Notes: a model not told the origin generated them from the sequence alone. DNA of 64,000 bases from Gordonia hankookensis (GCF_014673215.1 NZ_JACWMS010000001.1:1488001-1552000); one strand, 5' to 3'; shown: positions 37,956 through 47,162, counted from the stretch's first letter. A program made the numbers and translations.

Positions 37956-39410
37956 CTATGCGCTCTGGCGTTCCTCCAGCCGCGGCGCACTCTCGTCCGG
38001 CTGCGACCCTTCGCGTGGCCGCCCGAGACTGTCGAGCACACCGATCGCGTTGCGCGCGAACACCTGTTGCTCGGTGATGGCCAGCTGAGTACGGCTGCGG
38101 CTGGTGAACGCGAAGAACCAGTCGACGAGCGTCGTGAAGCGGTTGCGGAACCCCACCAGGTACAGCAGATGCAGGAACAGCCATCCCAGCCAGGCGACGA
38201 AGCCCGAGAACTCGATGCTGCGCGAGGTGCCCGGGATGGGAATCTTCGCGACCGCACTGAAACGGGCGATCGTCGCCATCGAACCCTTGTCCCAGTAGGA
38301 GAACGGCTTACGCGACGCCGGATCCGCTCCACGCAGTCCCGCACGGATCGCCGCCGTCGCGTACTTCGCCCCCTGGATCGCTCCTTGCGCCATCCCGGGT
38401 ACGCCATCGACCGCCATGAGGTCGCCGACGACGAAGACGTTCGGGTGGCCGGTCACGGTGAGGTCGCCTCCGACCTTCACGCGACCGGCGCGATCGAGTT
38501 CGACCCCGCTCTGCTCGGCCAGCTGACGACCCAGTGGGCTGGCCGCGACACCGGCCGACCACACTTTGCACTGGCTCTCGATCCGGCGCGTGGTGCCGTC
38601 CTGGTCCTTGACCACGAGACCGTGGTAGTCCATGTCGACCACCATCGCTCCGAGCTGGATCTCGACCCCGTTCTTCGCCAGACGTTTCGCGGCACGCCGG
38701 CTCAGCTTGCCGCCGTAGGGCGGCAACACAGCGGGCGCGGCGTCCAGGAGGATCACCCGCGATTCGGTCGGATCGATGTTGCGGAACGATCCCCGCAGTG
38801 TCTTGGTGGCCATCTCGGCGATCTGTCCGGCCATCTCGACGCCGGTCGCCCCCGCGCCGACCACCACGAACGTGAGCAGACGCGCTCGCTCATCCGGGTC
38901 GTCGGAGAGTTCAGCCTGTTCGAAGGCGCCCAGGATGCGTCCCCGCAGCTCGAGGGCATCGTCGATGGTCTTCAATCCAGGTGCGTACTCGGCGAACTGA
39001 TCGTTGCCGAAGTACGACTGGTCGGCCCCCGCCGCGACGATCAGACTGTCGAACGGCGTCTCGGTGACGCGCTCGAGCAGCCGCGACGTGACACTGCGCC
39101 GCTGGAGGTCGATGGTCTCCACCTCACCGAGGACGACCGTGGTGTTGCCCTGTTTGCGCAGCACCACACGAAGCGCAGGGGCGATCTGGCCTTCCGAGAT
39201 CAGGCCGGTGGCGACCTGATACAGCAGCGGCTGGAACAGGTGATGGGTGGTGCGGGCGATCACGGTGACATCGACGTCGGCCTTGGCCAGTTGCCGCGCA
39301 GCGGTGAGTCCGCCGAATCCCGAGCCGATGATCACCACACGATGACGTGCGCCGTCGCCACCGATCGGTGCCTCGATGGGTTGGTCGTCGACGGGTTGGT
39401 CGTCGTTCAT
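37956..39410 (-). CDS. ndh: Type II NADH dehydrogenase (NDH-2)
   Basis: 484 residues from the ATG at 39410, which has GGAGG 8 bases upstream. The FAD dinucleotide fold is GSGFGGLTAARQL near residue 30, and the NADH fold GAGATGVEMAGQI is near residue 185. Also present are the quinone/flavin motifs HLFQPLLYQVATG and VFVVGDLM. The C-terminal segment FSGFVAWLGWLFLHLLYLVG is the amphipathic/membrane anchor. It passes electrons from NADH to menaquinone without pumping protons. Confidence 0.92.
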   Translation of the reverse strand: MNDDQPVDDQPIEAPIGGDGARHRVVIIGSGFGGLTAARQLAKADVDVTVIARTTHHLFQPLLYQVATGLISEGQIAPALRVVLRKQGNTTVVLGEVETIDLQRRSVTSRLLERVTETPFDSLIVAAGADQSYFGNDQFAEYAPGLKTIDDALELRGRILGAFEQAELSDDPDERARLLTFVVVGAGATGVEMAGQIAEMATKTLRGSFRNIDPTESRVILLDAAPAVLPPYGGKLSRRAAKRLAKNGVEIQLGAMVVDMDYHGLVVKDQDGTTRRIESQCKVWSAGVAASPLGRQLAEQSGVELDRAGRVKVGGDLTVTGHPNVFVVGDLMAVDGVPGMAQGAIQGAKYATAAIRAGLRGADPASRKPFSYWDKGSMATIARFSAVAKIPIPGTSRSIEFSGFVAWLGWLFLHLLYLVGFRNRFTTLVDWFFAFTSRSRTQLAITEQQVFARNAIGVLDSLGRPREGSQPDESAPRLEERQSA

Positions 39411-39572
39411 GCAGCTGCCCTCCAGAAGAGTTCTCCGGGACACCCAGGCGGACGATGCCTCTGACAGTTGCGCTCCACGCCGGTTGATTCCGGCCTCGCC
39501 AGTCGCAATTCCCAGAGTAGCGAAGAACCCGCCGGACGGCGAACCGTACATTCGATGCACGTCGACCGTCGG

Positions 39573-40028
39573 TCAGGATGCTGCCAGGATGTTCTTCAAT
39601 TGGTTGATATCAAGTGTCGCAGCAAGATCCGCGATGGTCACACCTGCCAGCGAGGCCCTCCAGGCCTGCTCGGCTGCGGCCATCACCTTCGCGATACCGC
39701 ACGCGGACACGCACTGTTCGGGCGGTGCGGCGAGGATGCCCCGCTGCCTGATCTCGGTACATCGGAATGCCGGCTCCTTGCCGTCCACCGCCTGGACCAC
39801 GTCGAGCACCGTGATGGCGCCGGGAGCACGCGTCAGCGCATATCCGCCGTCGCGCCCCTCGGCCGGGAGGATGAGGTCCGCGCGCGCCAATGCCTGCAAG
39901 TGTTTCGCGAGGTAGGTCTTGGACACTCCGTGCAACTCCGCGAGGCGGCCCGCCGGCACCGGGTGATCGGACTGACTCAGCACCACACAGCAGTGCAGAG
40001 ACCATTCCACGCCGGTCGAGAGCTTCAT
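39573..40028 (-). CDS. Rrf2-family transcriptional regulator with three cysteines
   Basis: 151 residues. Winged helix: VPAGRLAELHGVSKTYLAKHLQALARADLI, with the wing GRDGGYALTR. Cysteines at FRCTEIRQRG and CVSACGIAKVM fall where Rrf2 proteins bind Fe-S clusters or sense redox. It starts 4 bases after the stop of the SDR gene and is co-transcribed with it, so it probably controls that operon from the 40800-40917 intergenic region. Confidence 0.85.
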   Translation of the reverse strand: MKLSTGVEWSLHCCVVLSQSDHPVPAGRLAELHGVSKTYLAKHLQALARADLILPAEGRDGGYALTRAPGAITVLDVVQAVDGKEPAFRCTEIRQRGILAAPPEQCVSACGIAKVMAAAEQAWRASLAGVTIADLAATLDINQLKNILAAS

Positions 40029-40032
40029 GGCG

Positions 40033-40791
40033 TCAGCCTATCGGCGCGCGTGAATCGAGCCAGTCGTCGAAAGTGGTCGGCGCGATCCAGGCATCAGCGC
40101 CCGGCGTGGGGACGAGTGCCACATTGTCGAGGATCGCACCGAAATACCCGGCGCCGAGGTCGCTCTGCACAGATCGTCGATCGCCCGTCGAGCTGAACAA
40201 CCGCCGGACCAGTTGGTCGATACCCAACGCCTCGGGCCCGGCGATCTCGACGGTCCCGTTGACCGGCGTCCCGAGCGCGATGTCGCTCACCCGCTCGACG
40301 ACGTCTCGCGAGGCGATGGGCTGCAGGTGCGCAGGCGTCGCGTGCACCACGTCGCCGCGAGTCCCCGCGTCGGCGATGCCGGCAACGAACTCGAAGAACT
40401 GCGTCGACCGCACGATCGAGTACGGGATCGGCCCGGCCTCCACCAGCTCTTCCTGCGCGAGCTTGGCGCGCATGTACCCGGAGTCGGTGAGCCGGTCGGC
40501 ACCCACGATCGACAGGATCACGTGATGCCCGACCCCGGCAGCCCGCTCCGCGGTGAGCAGATGGCTCGTCGAGGAGCGGAAGAACTCCAGGACGTCGTCG
40601 TCCTGCCACGACGGCGAGTTGGTGAGGTCGACGACGACGTCGGCACCCGCGACCGCTTCGGCGACGCCCTTGCCGGTGGTCGTGTCCACGCCTGCGCTGC
40701 GCCCGAGCGCCACCACGTCGTGCCCGGCCGCGGCCACCTTCTCCACGACCTGGCTCCCGATCAGCCCGTTCCCGAAAATGACGATCTTCAT
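40033..40791 (-). CDS. NAD(P)-binding atypical SDR / NmrA-like protein
   Basis: 252 residues. Rossmann start MKIVIFGNGLIGSQVVEKV, then DVVVDLTNSPS, SIVGADRL and YMRAKLAQEEL, an atypical SDR pattern related to NmrA and NAD(P)H quinone-sensing proteins. It is co-transcribed with the downstream Rrf2 regulator and divergent from an ArsR gene. The combination suggests a redox or electrophile response. No substrate is evident. Confidence 0.8.
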   Translation of the reverse strand: MKIVIFGNGLIGSQVVEKVAAAGHDVVALGRSAGVDTTTGKGVAEAVAGADVVVDLTNSPSWQDDDVLEFFRSSTSHLLTAERAAGVGHHVILSIVGADRLTDSGYMRAKLAQEELVEAGPIPYSIVRSTQFFEFVAGIADAGTRGDVVHATPAHLQPIASRDVVERVSDIALGTPVNGTVEIAGPEALGIDQLVRRLFSSTGDRRSVQSDLGAGYFGAILDNVALVPTPGADAWIAPTTFDDWLDSRAPIG

Positions 40792-40813
40792 CTCACATCT
40801 TCTCCTCGATTAC

Positions 40814-40909
40814 TCGGATATCAATAGTCCTAGTTTACTACGACACCAACTATCCGAGTCAATGTCTGGTCGATCACGATTGACGCGTCGGATATCTCCG
40901 ACATATTCT
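40814..40909. promoter_or_regulatory. Divergent SDR/ArsR control region with three evenly spaced half-sites
   Basis: TCGGATA occurs at 40814-40820 and 40888-40894, and its inverse TATCCGA at 40851-40857, each 37 bp apart. The ArsR promoter is TTGACG (40880-40885), 18 bp, TATTCT (40904-40909). It is 8 bases from the GTG start, implying a leaderless mRNA. The third site forms the palindrome GTCGGATATCTCCGAC inside the spacer. Confidence 0.6.
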
Positions 40910-40917
40910 TTCGTCCC

Positions 40918-41232
40918 GTGACCACCTCCGACGACGTCTTCCTGGCGCTGGCCAATCCGGTCCGCCGCCGGTTGTTGGAGTTGCTCGCCGCCGAACCCAC
41001 GGCCGCCGGCGAGCTCGGTGCGCGTTTCGCCCTGAGCCGCTCGTCGGTCGCCGAACACCTGAAGGTTCTGAAGGACGCCGGGCTCGTCACCGACGAGGCT
41101 CGCGGGCGGCACCGGATCTATCACCTGACCGCAGCCCCGCTCGCCGACCTGAGCGACTGGCTCCACCCCTTCGAACGCTTCTGGCGTGCCCGTCTGACCG
41201 ATATCGCCGACATCGCAGAGGATCTCGAATGA
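40918..41232 (+). CDS. ArsR/SmtB-family regulator
   Basis: 104 residues from GTG. Compact winged helix: FLALANPVRRRLLELLAAEPTAAGELGARFALSRSSVAEHLKVLKDAGLV, with the wing DEARGRHRIYHL. No obvious metal-ligand Cys cluster, so it is of the type that partners SRPBCC proteins, not a metal sensor. Its stop overlaps the SRPBCC ATG (ATGA at 41229-41232). Confidence 0.9.
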   Translation: MTTSDDVFLALANPVRRRLLELLAAEPTAAGELGARFALSRSSVAEHLKVLKDAGLVTDEARGRHRIYHLTAAPLADLSDWLHPFERFWRARLTDIADIAEDLE

Positions 41233-41645
41233 CCACCGATTCCACCGACCAGCACGCGGTGATCCGCGTCGATCAGTTCGTCGCGGCCCGCCCCGAAACC
41301 GTCTGGCGCATCCTCACCGAACCGGAGTTGGTGCAGCGCTGGTGGGCGGCCGGCGACATCAGGCCTGAGGTCGGGCACGAGTTCACCCTGGACATGCCCG
41401 GTTTCGGTCATCAGCCGTGCCGGGTCCTCGAGGCCGATCCGCCCTCCCGGTTCGTCTACACGTTCACCGCCAACTGGACGCTCACCTGGACCCTGGTGCC
41501 GGAAGGAAAGGGCACCCGCCTCCTGCTCGTGCACTCCGGCTTCGACCTCGACGACACGCGCATGGCCGCGGCATTCGACCGGATGGGCCCGGGGTGGCGC
41601 GAGGTCGTCCTGCCGCGGATCGCCGATCTCGTAACGGAGATCTGA
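41229..41645 (+). CDS. SRPBCC (AHSA1-like) domain protein
   Basis: 138 residues. Typical START/SRPBCC fold sequence: ARPETVWRILTEPELVQRWWA, then a W/F-rich sheet (FVYTFTANWTLTWTLVPEG) and the C-terminal helix FDRMGPGWREVVLPRI. Such proteins bind hydrophobic ligands in a deep cavity. It is translationally coupled to the ArsR gene, a frequent pairing in actinobacteria. Its function is unknown. Confidence 0.87.
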   Translation: MTTDSTDQHAVIRVDQFVAARPETVWRILTEPELVQRWWAAGDIRPEVGHEFTLDMPGFGHQPCRVLEADPPSRFVYTFTANWTLTWTLVPEGKGTRLLLVHSGFDLDDTRMAAAFDRMGPGWREVVLPRIADLVTEI

Positions 41646-41729
41646 TCCCGTCCGGCACCGCGGAAAGCCGCAGCACCGATATCCTGACGTGCATCGCGGA
41701 GTGCCCGTCCCCGCCGATCGGAGGCCGCA

Positions 41730-42086
41730 ATGACATCTGCATCGATCGATCCGGACGTCCCGCCGAGTGGTCCGGGCTGCGTCGAATGCACCAGCGACGG
41801 CTCGTGGTGGGTGCATCTGCGTCGCTGTGCGCAGTGCGGTCACATCGGCTGCTGCGACGACTCACTGCACCGCCACGCGCGCCGGCACGCGGAGGCGACC
41901 GGCCACCGCGTCATCCAGAGTTACGAGCCCGGCGAGGAGTGGTTCTGGGACTTCACCACCGAGGAGTTGTTCGCCGGACCTGCTCTGGCTGCGCCCACCG
42001 AGCACCCGGCCTCGCAGGGTGTGCCGGGTCCGCGCGAGCGGCTACCCGAGGACTGGCGCGCCGAGTTGCGGTCACGGGAGTCCTGA
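41730..42086 (+). CDS. UBP-type zinc-finger domain protein
   Basis: 118 residues. One UBP-type zinc finger: C17-x2-C20, C33-x2-C36, C41/C42, H47, H53 and H59, with the sequence RRCAQCGHIGCCDDSLHRHARRH. The C-terminal third is acidic and proline-containing. In eukaryotes this finger binds the ubiquitin C-terminus. The bacterial stand-alone version has no established partner. A clear mono-genic unit. Confidence 0.85.
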   Translation: MTSASIDPDVPPSGPGCVECTSDGSWWVHLRRCAQCGHIGCCDDSLHRHARRHAEATGHRVIQSYEPGEEWFWDFTTEELFAGPALAAPTEHPASQGVPGPRERLPEDWRAELRSRES

Positions 42087-42216
42087 CCCGGCCGCGTGGC
42101 CGACACTCACCACTCCGGCACTGACCAGTAGCGATACACCTCCGCTGAGGGTTCTCCCAGGAACGGTCCGTACACTTGCCCGACGCAGGGGAAGGGATCC
42201 GATCGGGGAGGTGCGG

Positions 42217-43527
42217 TTGCAGACCGTCGACGACACCACAGAACAGTTACATACAGACGCCGGACCGCCGGGGGGCGGCTCGACCGGCGTCGCGGCGGAA
42301 CCCCGGAAGAAGCCGTCATCGGGCCGCGCGCACACCGCCGACTTCGTGCGCGTCCTGCTCTTCGCAGGCGTGGTGGTCGCGCACAGCGTCAACGCCATCA
42401 ACACCACGCCCGACGTGATCCGCTCGGCCAACCTCGTCGGCACGATCTGCCACCTCACCCGCTACGGCTTCGTCGCCGTGACGTTGTTCGTCCTGGTCCT
42501 CAGCACCCGCGGCAAACCGATGTCACCCGTCGCGTTCTGGCGACGCCGATTCGGCATGGTGGTCGGCCCGTACCTGGTGTGGACCCTGCTCTACTCCTTG
42601 ACCGATCACGTGATCATCGCCGACAACCCGTGGCCCACCCCGGCCCGGTTCTTCAGCGATCTCGGCCAGGACATCGTCACCGGCGAGGGCAAGTACCAGC
42701 TCTACTTCCTGCTCATCTCCATGCAGATCTACCTGGCGTTCCCCTTGGTCTCCTGGATTCTCGACCGCACGGCTCACCGCCCGTGGCGGGTCCTCGGCGT
42801 GGCCGCCGTGATCCAGCTGGCGGCGTTCGTCTTCTACCAGTACCTCCCCCGGCCGGCCGGACCGACGTGGACCCTGGTCTACGACAACCTGTGGAAGACA
42901 CTGCCGATGTACGCCCTGTTCATCGCGATCGGAGCGTTGGCCGCCGTGCACCACGAGGCGATGAACGAGTGGCTGCGGACCCACGCGATCGCAGTGATCT
43001 CCGCGTGCGGGATCGGTACCGCTTTCAGTGTCGGCGCCTACCTCCTGGCCACCTCCCCCGGCAACGTCCCGTTGCAGGCGAACACTCCGTGGAATCCCGT
43101 CAACCTGCCGTGGTTCCTCGCCGGTCTGACGCTTCTCTGGATGCTGGCGCTGGTCTGGAACGCACGCCGGGAATCGGGCCGCGCGATGTCGTCGAAGGCG
43201 GTGTCGTATGCGTCGTTCCGCGCCTTCGGCGTCTTCGCCGTACATCCGTTGATACTCGACATCCTCGGCCGGACCGGCTTCATCGGGGCACTGTTCGGCT
43301 GGTTCCCGCACTCCGCGGCGATCCGCACCACTCTGCTGACGGCGGTCGTCCTCGCGCTGTCGCTGGTCGTTGTCGACATCCTGCTGCGCACCCCGGTCAG
43401 CAAATGGCTCACCGCACGACCCCGAGTCCCCGTGCGGCGACCGGCGAAGCCCGCCGTCGCCACCGTCGTGCAGTCGGTCCCGGATCCGCAGGAGAGCGCC
43501 GCCGCGAGTCCTGCGCCAGGGCACTAG
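42217..43527 (+). CDS. Membrane acyltransferase (acyltransferase 3 / OPGC-like)
   Basis: 436 residues from a TTG with GGGGAGG 5 bases upstream (a GTG at 42211 leaves no room for the ribosome site). A polar N-terminal tail of about 40 residues is followed by about ten hydrophobic helices, with family-type features: ADFVRVLLFAGVVVAHSVNAI (catalytic His region in helix 1), RRFGMVVGPYLVWTLLYSL, and FGVFAVHPLILDIL near the end. Such enzymes O-acylate sugars or glycolipids of the envelope. It converges on the flavin reductase gene, sharing the CTAG stop overlap (43524-43527). Confidence 0.8.
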   Translation: MQTVDDTTEQLHTDAGPPGGGSTGVAAEPRKKPSSGRAHTADFVRVLLFAGVVVAHSVNAINTTPDVIRSANLVGTICHLTRYGFVAVTLFVLVLSTRGKPMSPVAFWRRRFGMVVGPYLVWTLLYSLTDHVIIADNPWPTPARFFSDLGQDIVTGEGKYQLYFLLISMQIYLAFPLVSWILDRTAHRPWRVLGVAAVIQLAAFVFYQYLPRPAGPTWTLVYDNLWKTLPMYALFIAIGALAAVHHEAMNEWLRTHAIAVISACGIGTAFSVGAYLLATSPGNVPLQANTPWNPVNLPWFLAGLTLLWMLALVWNARRESGRAMSSKAVSYASFRAFGVFAVHPLILDILGRTGFIGALFGWFPHSAAIRTTLLTAVVLALSLVVVDILLRTPVSKWLTARPRVPVRRPAKPAVATVVQSVPDPQESAAASPAPGH

Positions 43528-44021
43528 ACCGCGAGACGGCCGAAGCCACTCCGGTGAAAGATCAACGGGCTGCCGGACTCCGGATGCTCGACAGCATGGA
43601 GTTCCAGTAACACGATGATGTGATCGCCAGCCTCAACCTCGCGGTAGATGGTGGTGTCGAACCGGGCGAGCCCCTCGTCGAGCGTGACCGCGCCGTCGCC
43701 CGACGCCTTCAGCGCGATGTCGTCGAAGCGGTGCTCGACCGGACCCGCCAGCTGACGGCAGACCTCGCCGTGATGGTCGGCCAGGATCGTCACCCCGAGG
43801 TGTTTCGCCCGGCGGAGATCCGGCCAGGTCTTGGACGTGTTCGCCACCGAGAAGGACACCAGCGGCGGGTCGAGGCTGACACTGCTGAAGGAACTGGCCG
43901 CCAGCCCGGTCAACGCCCCGTCCACTTCGGCCGCGACCGCGACCACACCGGTCGGGAACACACCGAATGCCTTGCGCAGCTTCGCCGGATCGAGATCCTG
44001 ATTGGTGCGCAGCTCACTCAT
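43524..44021 (-). CDS. Flavin reductase (FMN-binding split barrel)
   Basis: 165 residues. Flavin reductase-like domain: LRKAFGVFPTGVVAVAAEVDGALTGLAASSFSSVSLDPPLVSFSV (in part the PTGV and SFSSVSLDPPLVSF motifs), and a final GDHIIVLLELHAVE. It supplies reduced flavin to a two-component monooxygenase. Its ATG overlaps the preceding FMN reductase stop (ATGA at 44018-44021). It is last of the four-gene sulfur operon. Confidence 0.85.
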   Translation of the reverse strand: MSELRTNQDLDPAKLRKAFGVFPTGVVAVAAEVDGALTGLAASSFSSVSLDPPLVSFSVANTSKTWPDLRRAKHLGVTILADHHGEVCRQLAGPVEHRFDDIALKASGDGAVTLDEGLARFDTTIYREVEAGDHIIVLLELHAVEHPESGSPLIFHRSGFGRLAV

Positions 44022-44518
44022 GAACGCCCTCCCAGCAATGCGGTGACCGTCGGCCCGTTCTCGGCCAGCCACTGCGCGTAGGCCTGCGGATCGTCGTACG
44101 CGGCATCCACCACATAGAGCGCGCGGCCAGGCACGGTGCCGCCGATCTCGGTGAGAACCGGCCGAAGCGTCAGCTCGGGTGACAGCGAATGGGCAGGACT
44201 GCCGCCGAGCATCAGGGGGATCGCAACCCCCGACAGCCCGGTACCACCCGCGAACCGGTCGAGGAACAACTTGAGCAACCCGGTGTAGGCGGCCTTGTAG
44301 GTCGGGCTCGCGAACACCACGAGATCGGCCTTCCCGACCTGCTCCACCAGCGCGGCGATCCCGTCGTCGGACCAGTCGAGGATGGCCGCACCGAGCGTGG
44401 CGAGATCGACGATCAGATCCGGCTCGGCGCCGCTGAGTTGGGTGGCGACATAGGTTGCCGCGGTGAGTGTTCGGCTCGCGGGCTTGGGATTTCCGACGAC
44501 GACGGCGGTGACGGTCAC
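44018..44518 (-). CDS. NADPH-dependent FMN reductase (SsuE/MsuE-like)
   Basis: 166 residues from a GTG overlapping the monooxygenase stop (GTGA at 44515-44518). Flavodoxin-like fold with the phosphate loop GNPKPASRT, then ADLVVFASPTYKAAYTGLLKLFLDRF and PLMLGGSPAHSL, as in SsuE/MsuE. It reduces FMN for the SsuD-like enzyme. The operon thus encodes two unrelated flavin reductases. Confidence 0.87.
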   Translation of the reverse strand: MTVTAVVVGNPKPASRTLTAATYVATQLSGAEPDLIVDLATLGAAILDWSDDGIAALVEQVGKADLVVFASPTYKAAYTGLLKLFLDRFAGGTGLSGVAIPLMLGGSPAHSLSPELTLRPVLTEIGGTVPGRALYVVDAAYDDPQAYAQWLAENGPTVTALLGGRS

Positions 44519-45678
44519 GACGCCGCCACCCGCGCGGTGGGTGCCGCACCGAACGGCACCGCCGAACGCCCGACGACCGGTGCGGGATGTTCCCAGAGGC
44601 CGCGCCGGGTGAGTTCGGGGAGAACGCCTTCGCCGAACCAATACGACTCCTCGAGGTGGGGGTACCCGGAGAGCACGAACTCCTCGATACCGACCTCGCG
44701 ATACGCCTCGATCAAGTCGGCGATCTCGGTGAAGGAGCCGACCATCGCAGTACCGGCGCCGCCGCGGACCAGGCCGATCCCCGCCCAGAGGTTCGGATAG
44801 ATCTCCAGACCGTCTTTCGAGCCCTTGTTGAGTGCGAGCATTCGCTGCTGACCCTCCGAAGCCGAACGCTTCAGCCCCGATTGGATACGGGCAACCTCCT
44901 CGTCGGAGATGTGCCGGAGCAGCCGGTCGGCTTCGGCCCACGCGTCGTCGGAGGTCTCTCGCGCGATGGTGTGCAGGCGGATGCCGAAGGTGAGCTCCCG
45001 CCCCTGCTCGGCAGCCGCCTTACGCACCCGATCGAGCTTCTCCGCGACCGCTTCCGGGGGCTCGCCCCAGGTGAGGTAGACGTCGGCGTGCTTCGCGGCG
45101 ACGGCGATGCCGGCCGGTGACGATCCCCCGAAGTAGATCTTCGGCAGCGGATCCGGGATCTGGGCGAGCGTGGCGTCGGCGACCGACAGGTACTCACCGT
45201 CGAAATCGACCGTCTCACCGGTCCACAGGCGGCGGACGATCTCGAGGAATTCGTCGGCGCGGGCGTAACGCTGTTCCTTGTCGAGGAAGTCGCCGAACAT
45301 CTGCTGCTCGTGGTCCTCGCCACCGGTCACCACGTTCAGGAGAAGCCTTCCACCGGAAAGGTTCTGGAAGGTACCGGCCATCTGCGCCGCCAGGAACGGC
45401 GCGACGACACCCGGCCGGAAGGCGACCAGGAACTTGAGTCGCTCCGAGAGACTGCTGATCATCGCGGTCGAGATCCACGCGTCCTCACACCAGGCACCGG
45501 TCGGCGTCAGCGCCGCCTCGAATCCGAGTTGTTCCGCGCTGCGCGCGATCTGGCCCAGATACGGCACCGAGGCCGGCCGGCCCGCATCGCCTGCCGACAC
45601 CCCGTGGCCACCGCCGACCACGTTGCGGCCGTCACCTCCATTGGTCGGCAGGAACCAGTGAAACGTCAATGAACTCAT
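44515..45678 (-). CDS. ssuD: FMNH2-dependent alkanesulfonate monooxygenase-like (SsuD family)
   Basis: 387 residues, a bacterial luciferase-type TIM barrel. SsuD landmarks: FHWFLPTNGGDGR, LTPTGAWCEDAW (with the active-site Cys region), LLLNVVTGGEDHEQ, IYFGGSSPAGI and YLTWGEPPEAV. It cleaves the C-S bond of an alkanesulfonate or sulfone to aldehyde plus sulfite, using FMNH2 made by the two coupled reductases downstream. Methanesulfonate (MsuD) or dimethylsulfone (SfnG) specificity cannot be excluded. It follows the SfnB-like gene by 57 bases. Confidence 0.87.
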   Translation of the reverse strand: MSSLTFHWFLPTNGGDGRNVVGGGHGVSAGDAGRPASVPYLGQIARSAEQLGFEAALTPTGAWCEDAWISTAMISSLSERLKFLVAFRPGVVAPFLAAQMAGTFQNLSGGRLLLNVVTGGEDHEQQMFGDFLDKEQRYARADEFLEIVRRLWTGETVDFDGEYLSVADATLAQIPDPLPKIYFGGSSPAGIAVAAKHADVYLTWGEPPEAVAEKLDRVRKAAAEQGRELTFGIRLHTIARETSDDAWAEADRLLRHISDEEVARIQSGLKRSASEGQQRMLALNKGSKDGLEIYPNLWAGIGLVRGGAGTAMVGSFTEIADLIEAYREVGIEEFVLSGYPHLEESYWFGEGVLPELTRRGLWEHPAPVVGRSAVPFGAAPTARVAAS

Positions 45679-45735
45679 GTACTTCGTTCTCTTCCTTCGT
45701 CTCTCGTGCGGTGTCGGAATTCGTGTTGCGGCCGG

Positions 45736-46932
45736 TCAGAGTTGACCGGTGCGGGGCGGGAGAATGCCTTCGGCCGCCCAACGGCCGAGGTGCTGCACTT
45801 TCCACGCCGCCGGGTCGTGCAGTGTGTGGGTGCGGGCGTTTCGCCAATGCCGATCCAGCGACTCCTTGGCCACCGCGGAACGTGTCCCGGCGACCTCGAA
45901 CAGTCGGCTCGCCACATCGACGGAGCTCTTCGTGGTGGATGCGCGGGCTGCCGCGACGGCAAGGGTGGCGGCTGCGGCGGTCGTCTCGTCGAGATCCGCG
46001 TCGGCTCGGTCGACGGCGCGGCCCGCCTCGGCGAGCAGGGCCTCGGCGCCTCGGACCGCGAGCTCCATCTCGCCGAACGCATGCACCACCAGCGGATCGT
46101 CGGCGGCGCGCTCGACCCCGGCGTCGGGGTGGGGCCGGCTCTTGGTGGTCACGAACTCAGCGGCATCCTCGAGTGCGGCGCGTGCGATGCCCGCGTCGAT
46201 CGCGGCGTGCAACAACTGGGCGAACGCGCCGTACGTGGTCGGCCCCGTGAAGGTGGCCGAGAAGTCGGTGATCAGGTCGGCGGTGACCACCACGTCGGTC
46301 AAGCGCACCGTCCCGCTCGCGGTGGTCCGCTGACCGAGGGCCTCCCAGTCGTCGACGACCTCGACACCGTCGGCATCACGCCGGACCCAGGCGACGTGCA
46401 GCGGACCGTCCTCGCCGAGATGCGCCAGCGTCGGGATCCAGTCGGCGAACAGCGCGCCGGTGCAATAGAACTTCGTCCCGTTCAGACGCCAGAGGCCGTC
46501 GTCGCCGCTCGGATCCGGTCGGAGCGTGGTGGCGTAGTCACGGATGTGTCTGGTGCCGCGCTCGGACTGAGCGTTGCCCAGGGTCTTGCCGGCCAGGACC
46601 TCGGGAAGGATCCGCGCCTGTTGCTCCGGGCTGCCCTGGAGCAGCAACTGATTGATGAACACGAAGTGGCTGTGCGGGATCTGTCCGATGTTGGGGTCAC
46701 CCTTGGCGATCAGACGGATCACCTCGGCGACCGTGCTCGCGGGGAGCCCCGCACCACCGAACCGGTCGGGCACCGTGATCGCCGTCAATCCACTCGCGGC
46801 CAGCTTCGCGACCTGCTCGAACGGCAGGATCTTCGACCGATCGCGTTCGGCGGCGCCCTTCGCGAACTCGGCGCCGAGTTCAGCCGCAATGGCGATGGCC
46901 TCATGGTCGCCGAGGACGGGGACCTCATGCAT
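45736..46932 (-). CDS. Acyl-CoA dehydrogenase-fold sulfur-acquisition monooxygenase (SfnB/DszC-like)
   Basis: 398 residues, flavin-dependent ACAD fold. Landmarks: LTAITVPDRFGGAGL, FVFINQLLLQGSPEQQ, and LFADWIPTLAHL; it lacks the acyl-CoA dehydrogenase catalytic Glu context. The SfnB/DszC branch oxidises sulfur compounds using reduced flavin. It is first in an operon with SsuD-like and two flavin reductases, so it probably takes part in releasing sulfite from organosulfur compounds during sulfate starvation. The 230-base gap upstream (46933-47162) holds its promoter; no recognised motif was found there. Confidence 0.8.
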   Translation of the reverse strand: MHEVPVLGDHEAIAIAAELGAEFAKGAAERDRSKILPFEQVAKLAASGLTAITVPDRFGGAGLPASTVAEVIRLIAKGDPNIGQIPHSHFVFINQLLLQGSPEQQARILPEVLAGKTLGNAQSERGTRHIRDYATTLRPDPSGDDGLWRLNGTKFYCTGALFADWIPTLAHLGEDGPLHVAWVRRDADGVEVVDDWEALGQRTTASGTVRLTDVVVTADLITDFSATFTGPTTYGAFAQLLHAAIDAGIARAALEDAAEFVTTKSRPHPDAGVERAADDPLVVHAFGEMELAVRGAEALLAEAGRAVDRADADLDETTAAAATLAVAAARASTTKSSVDVASRLFEVAGTRSAVAKESLDRHWRNARTHTLHDPAAWKVQHLGRWAAEGILPPRTGQL

Positions 46933-47162
46933 GTCTCACTCCTCGCTCGTCCGGGACCGAAGTTCGTGGCCACTTCCACGGTTCGGCGGCGGCCATTTCC
47001 TCAACCCTCACATCAAACGCCGGTCGGACGGCCCTGGCCACACTTTCCCGCCCGCTGGGTCAAAGATCTCGCCGTCGGCGCGACGGCAGCGGACACCGAC
47101 CGGACGTCTGCCAGATACACGTTTGACCAGCATGAACCGCAGCGCTGTGTCACCGTTTATCC

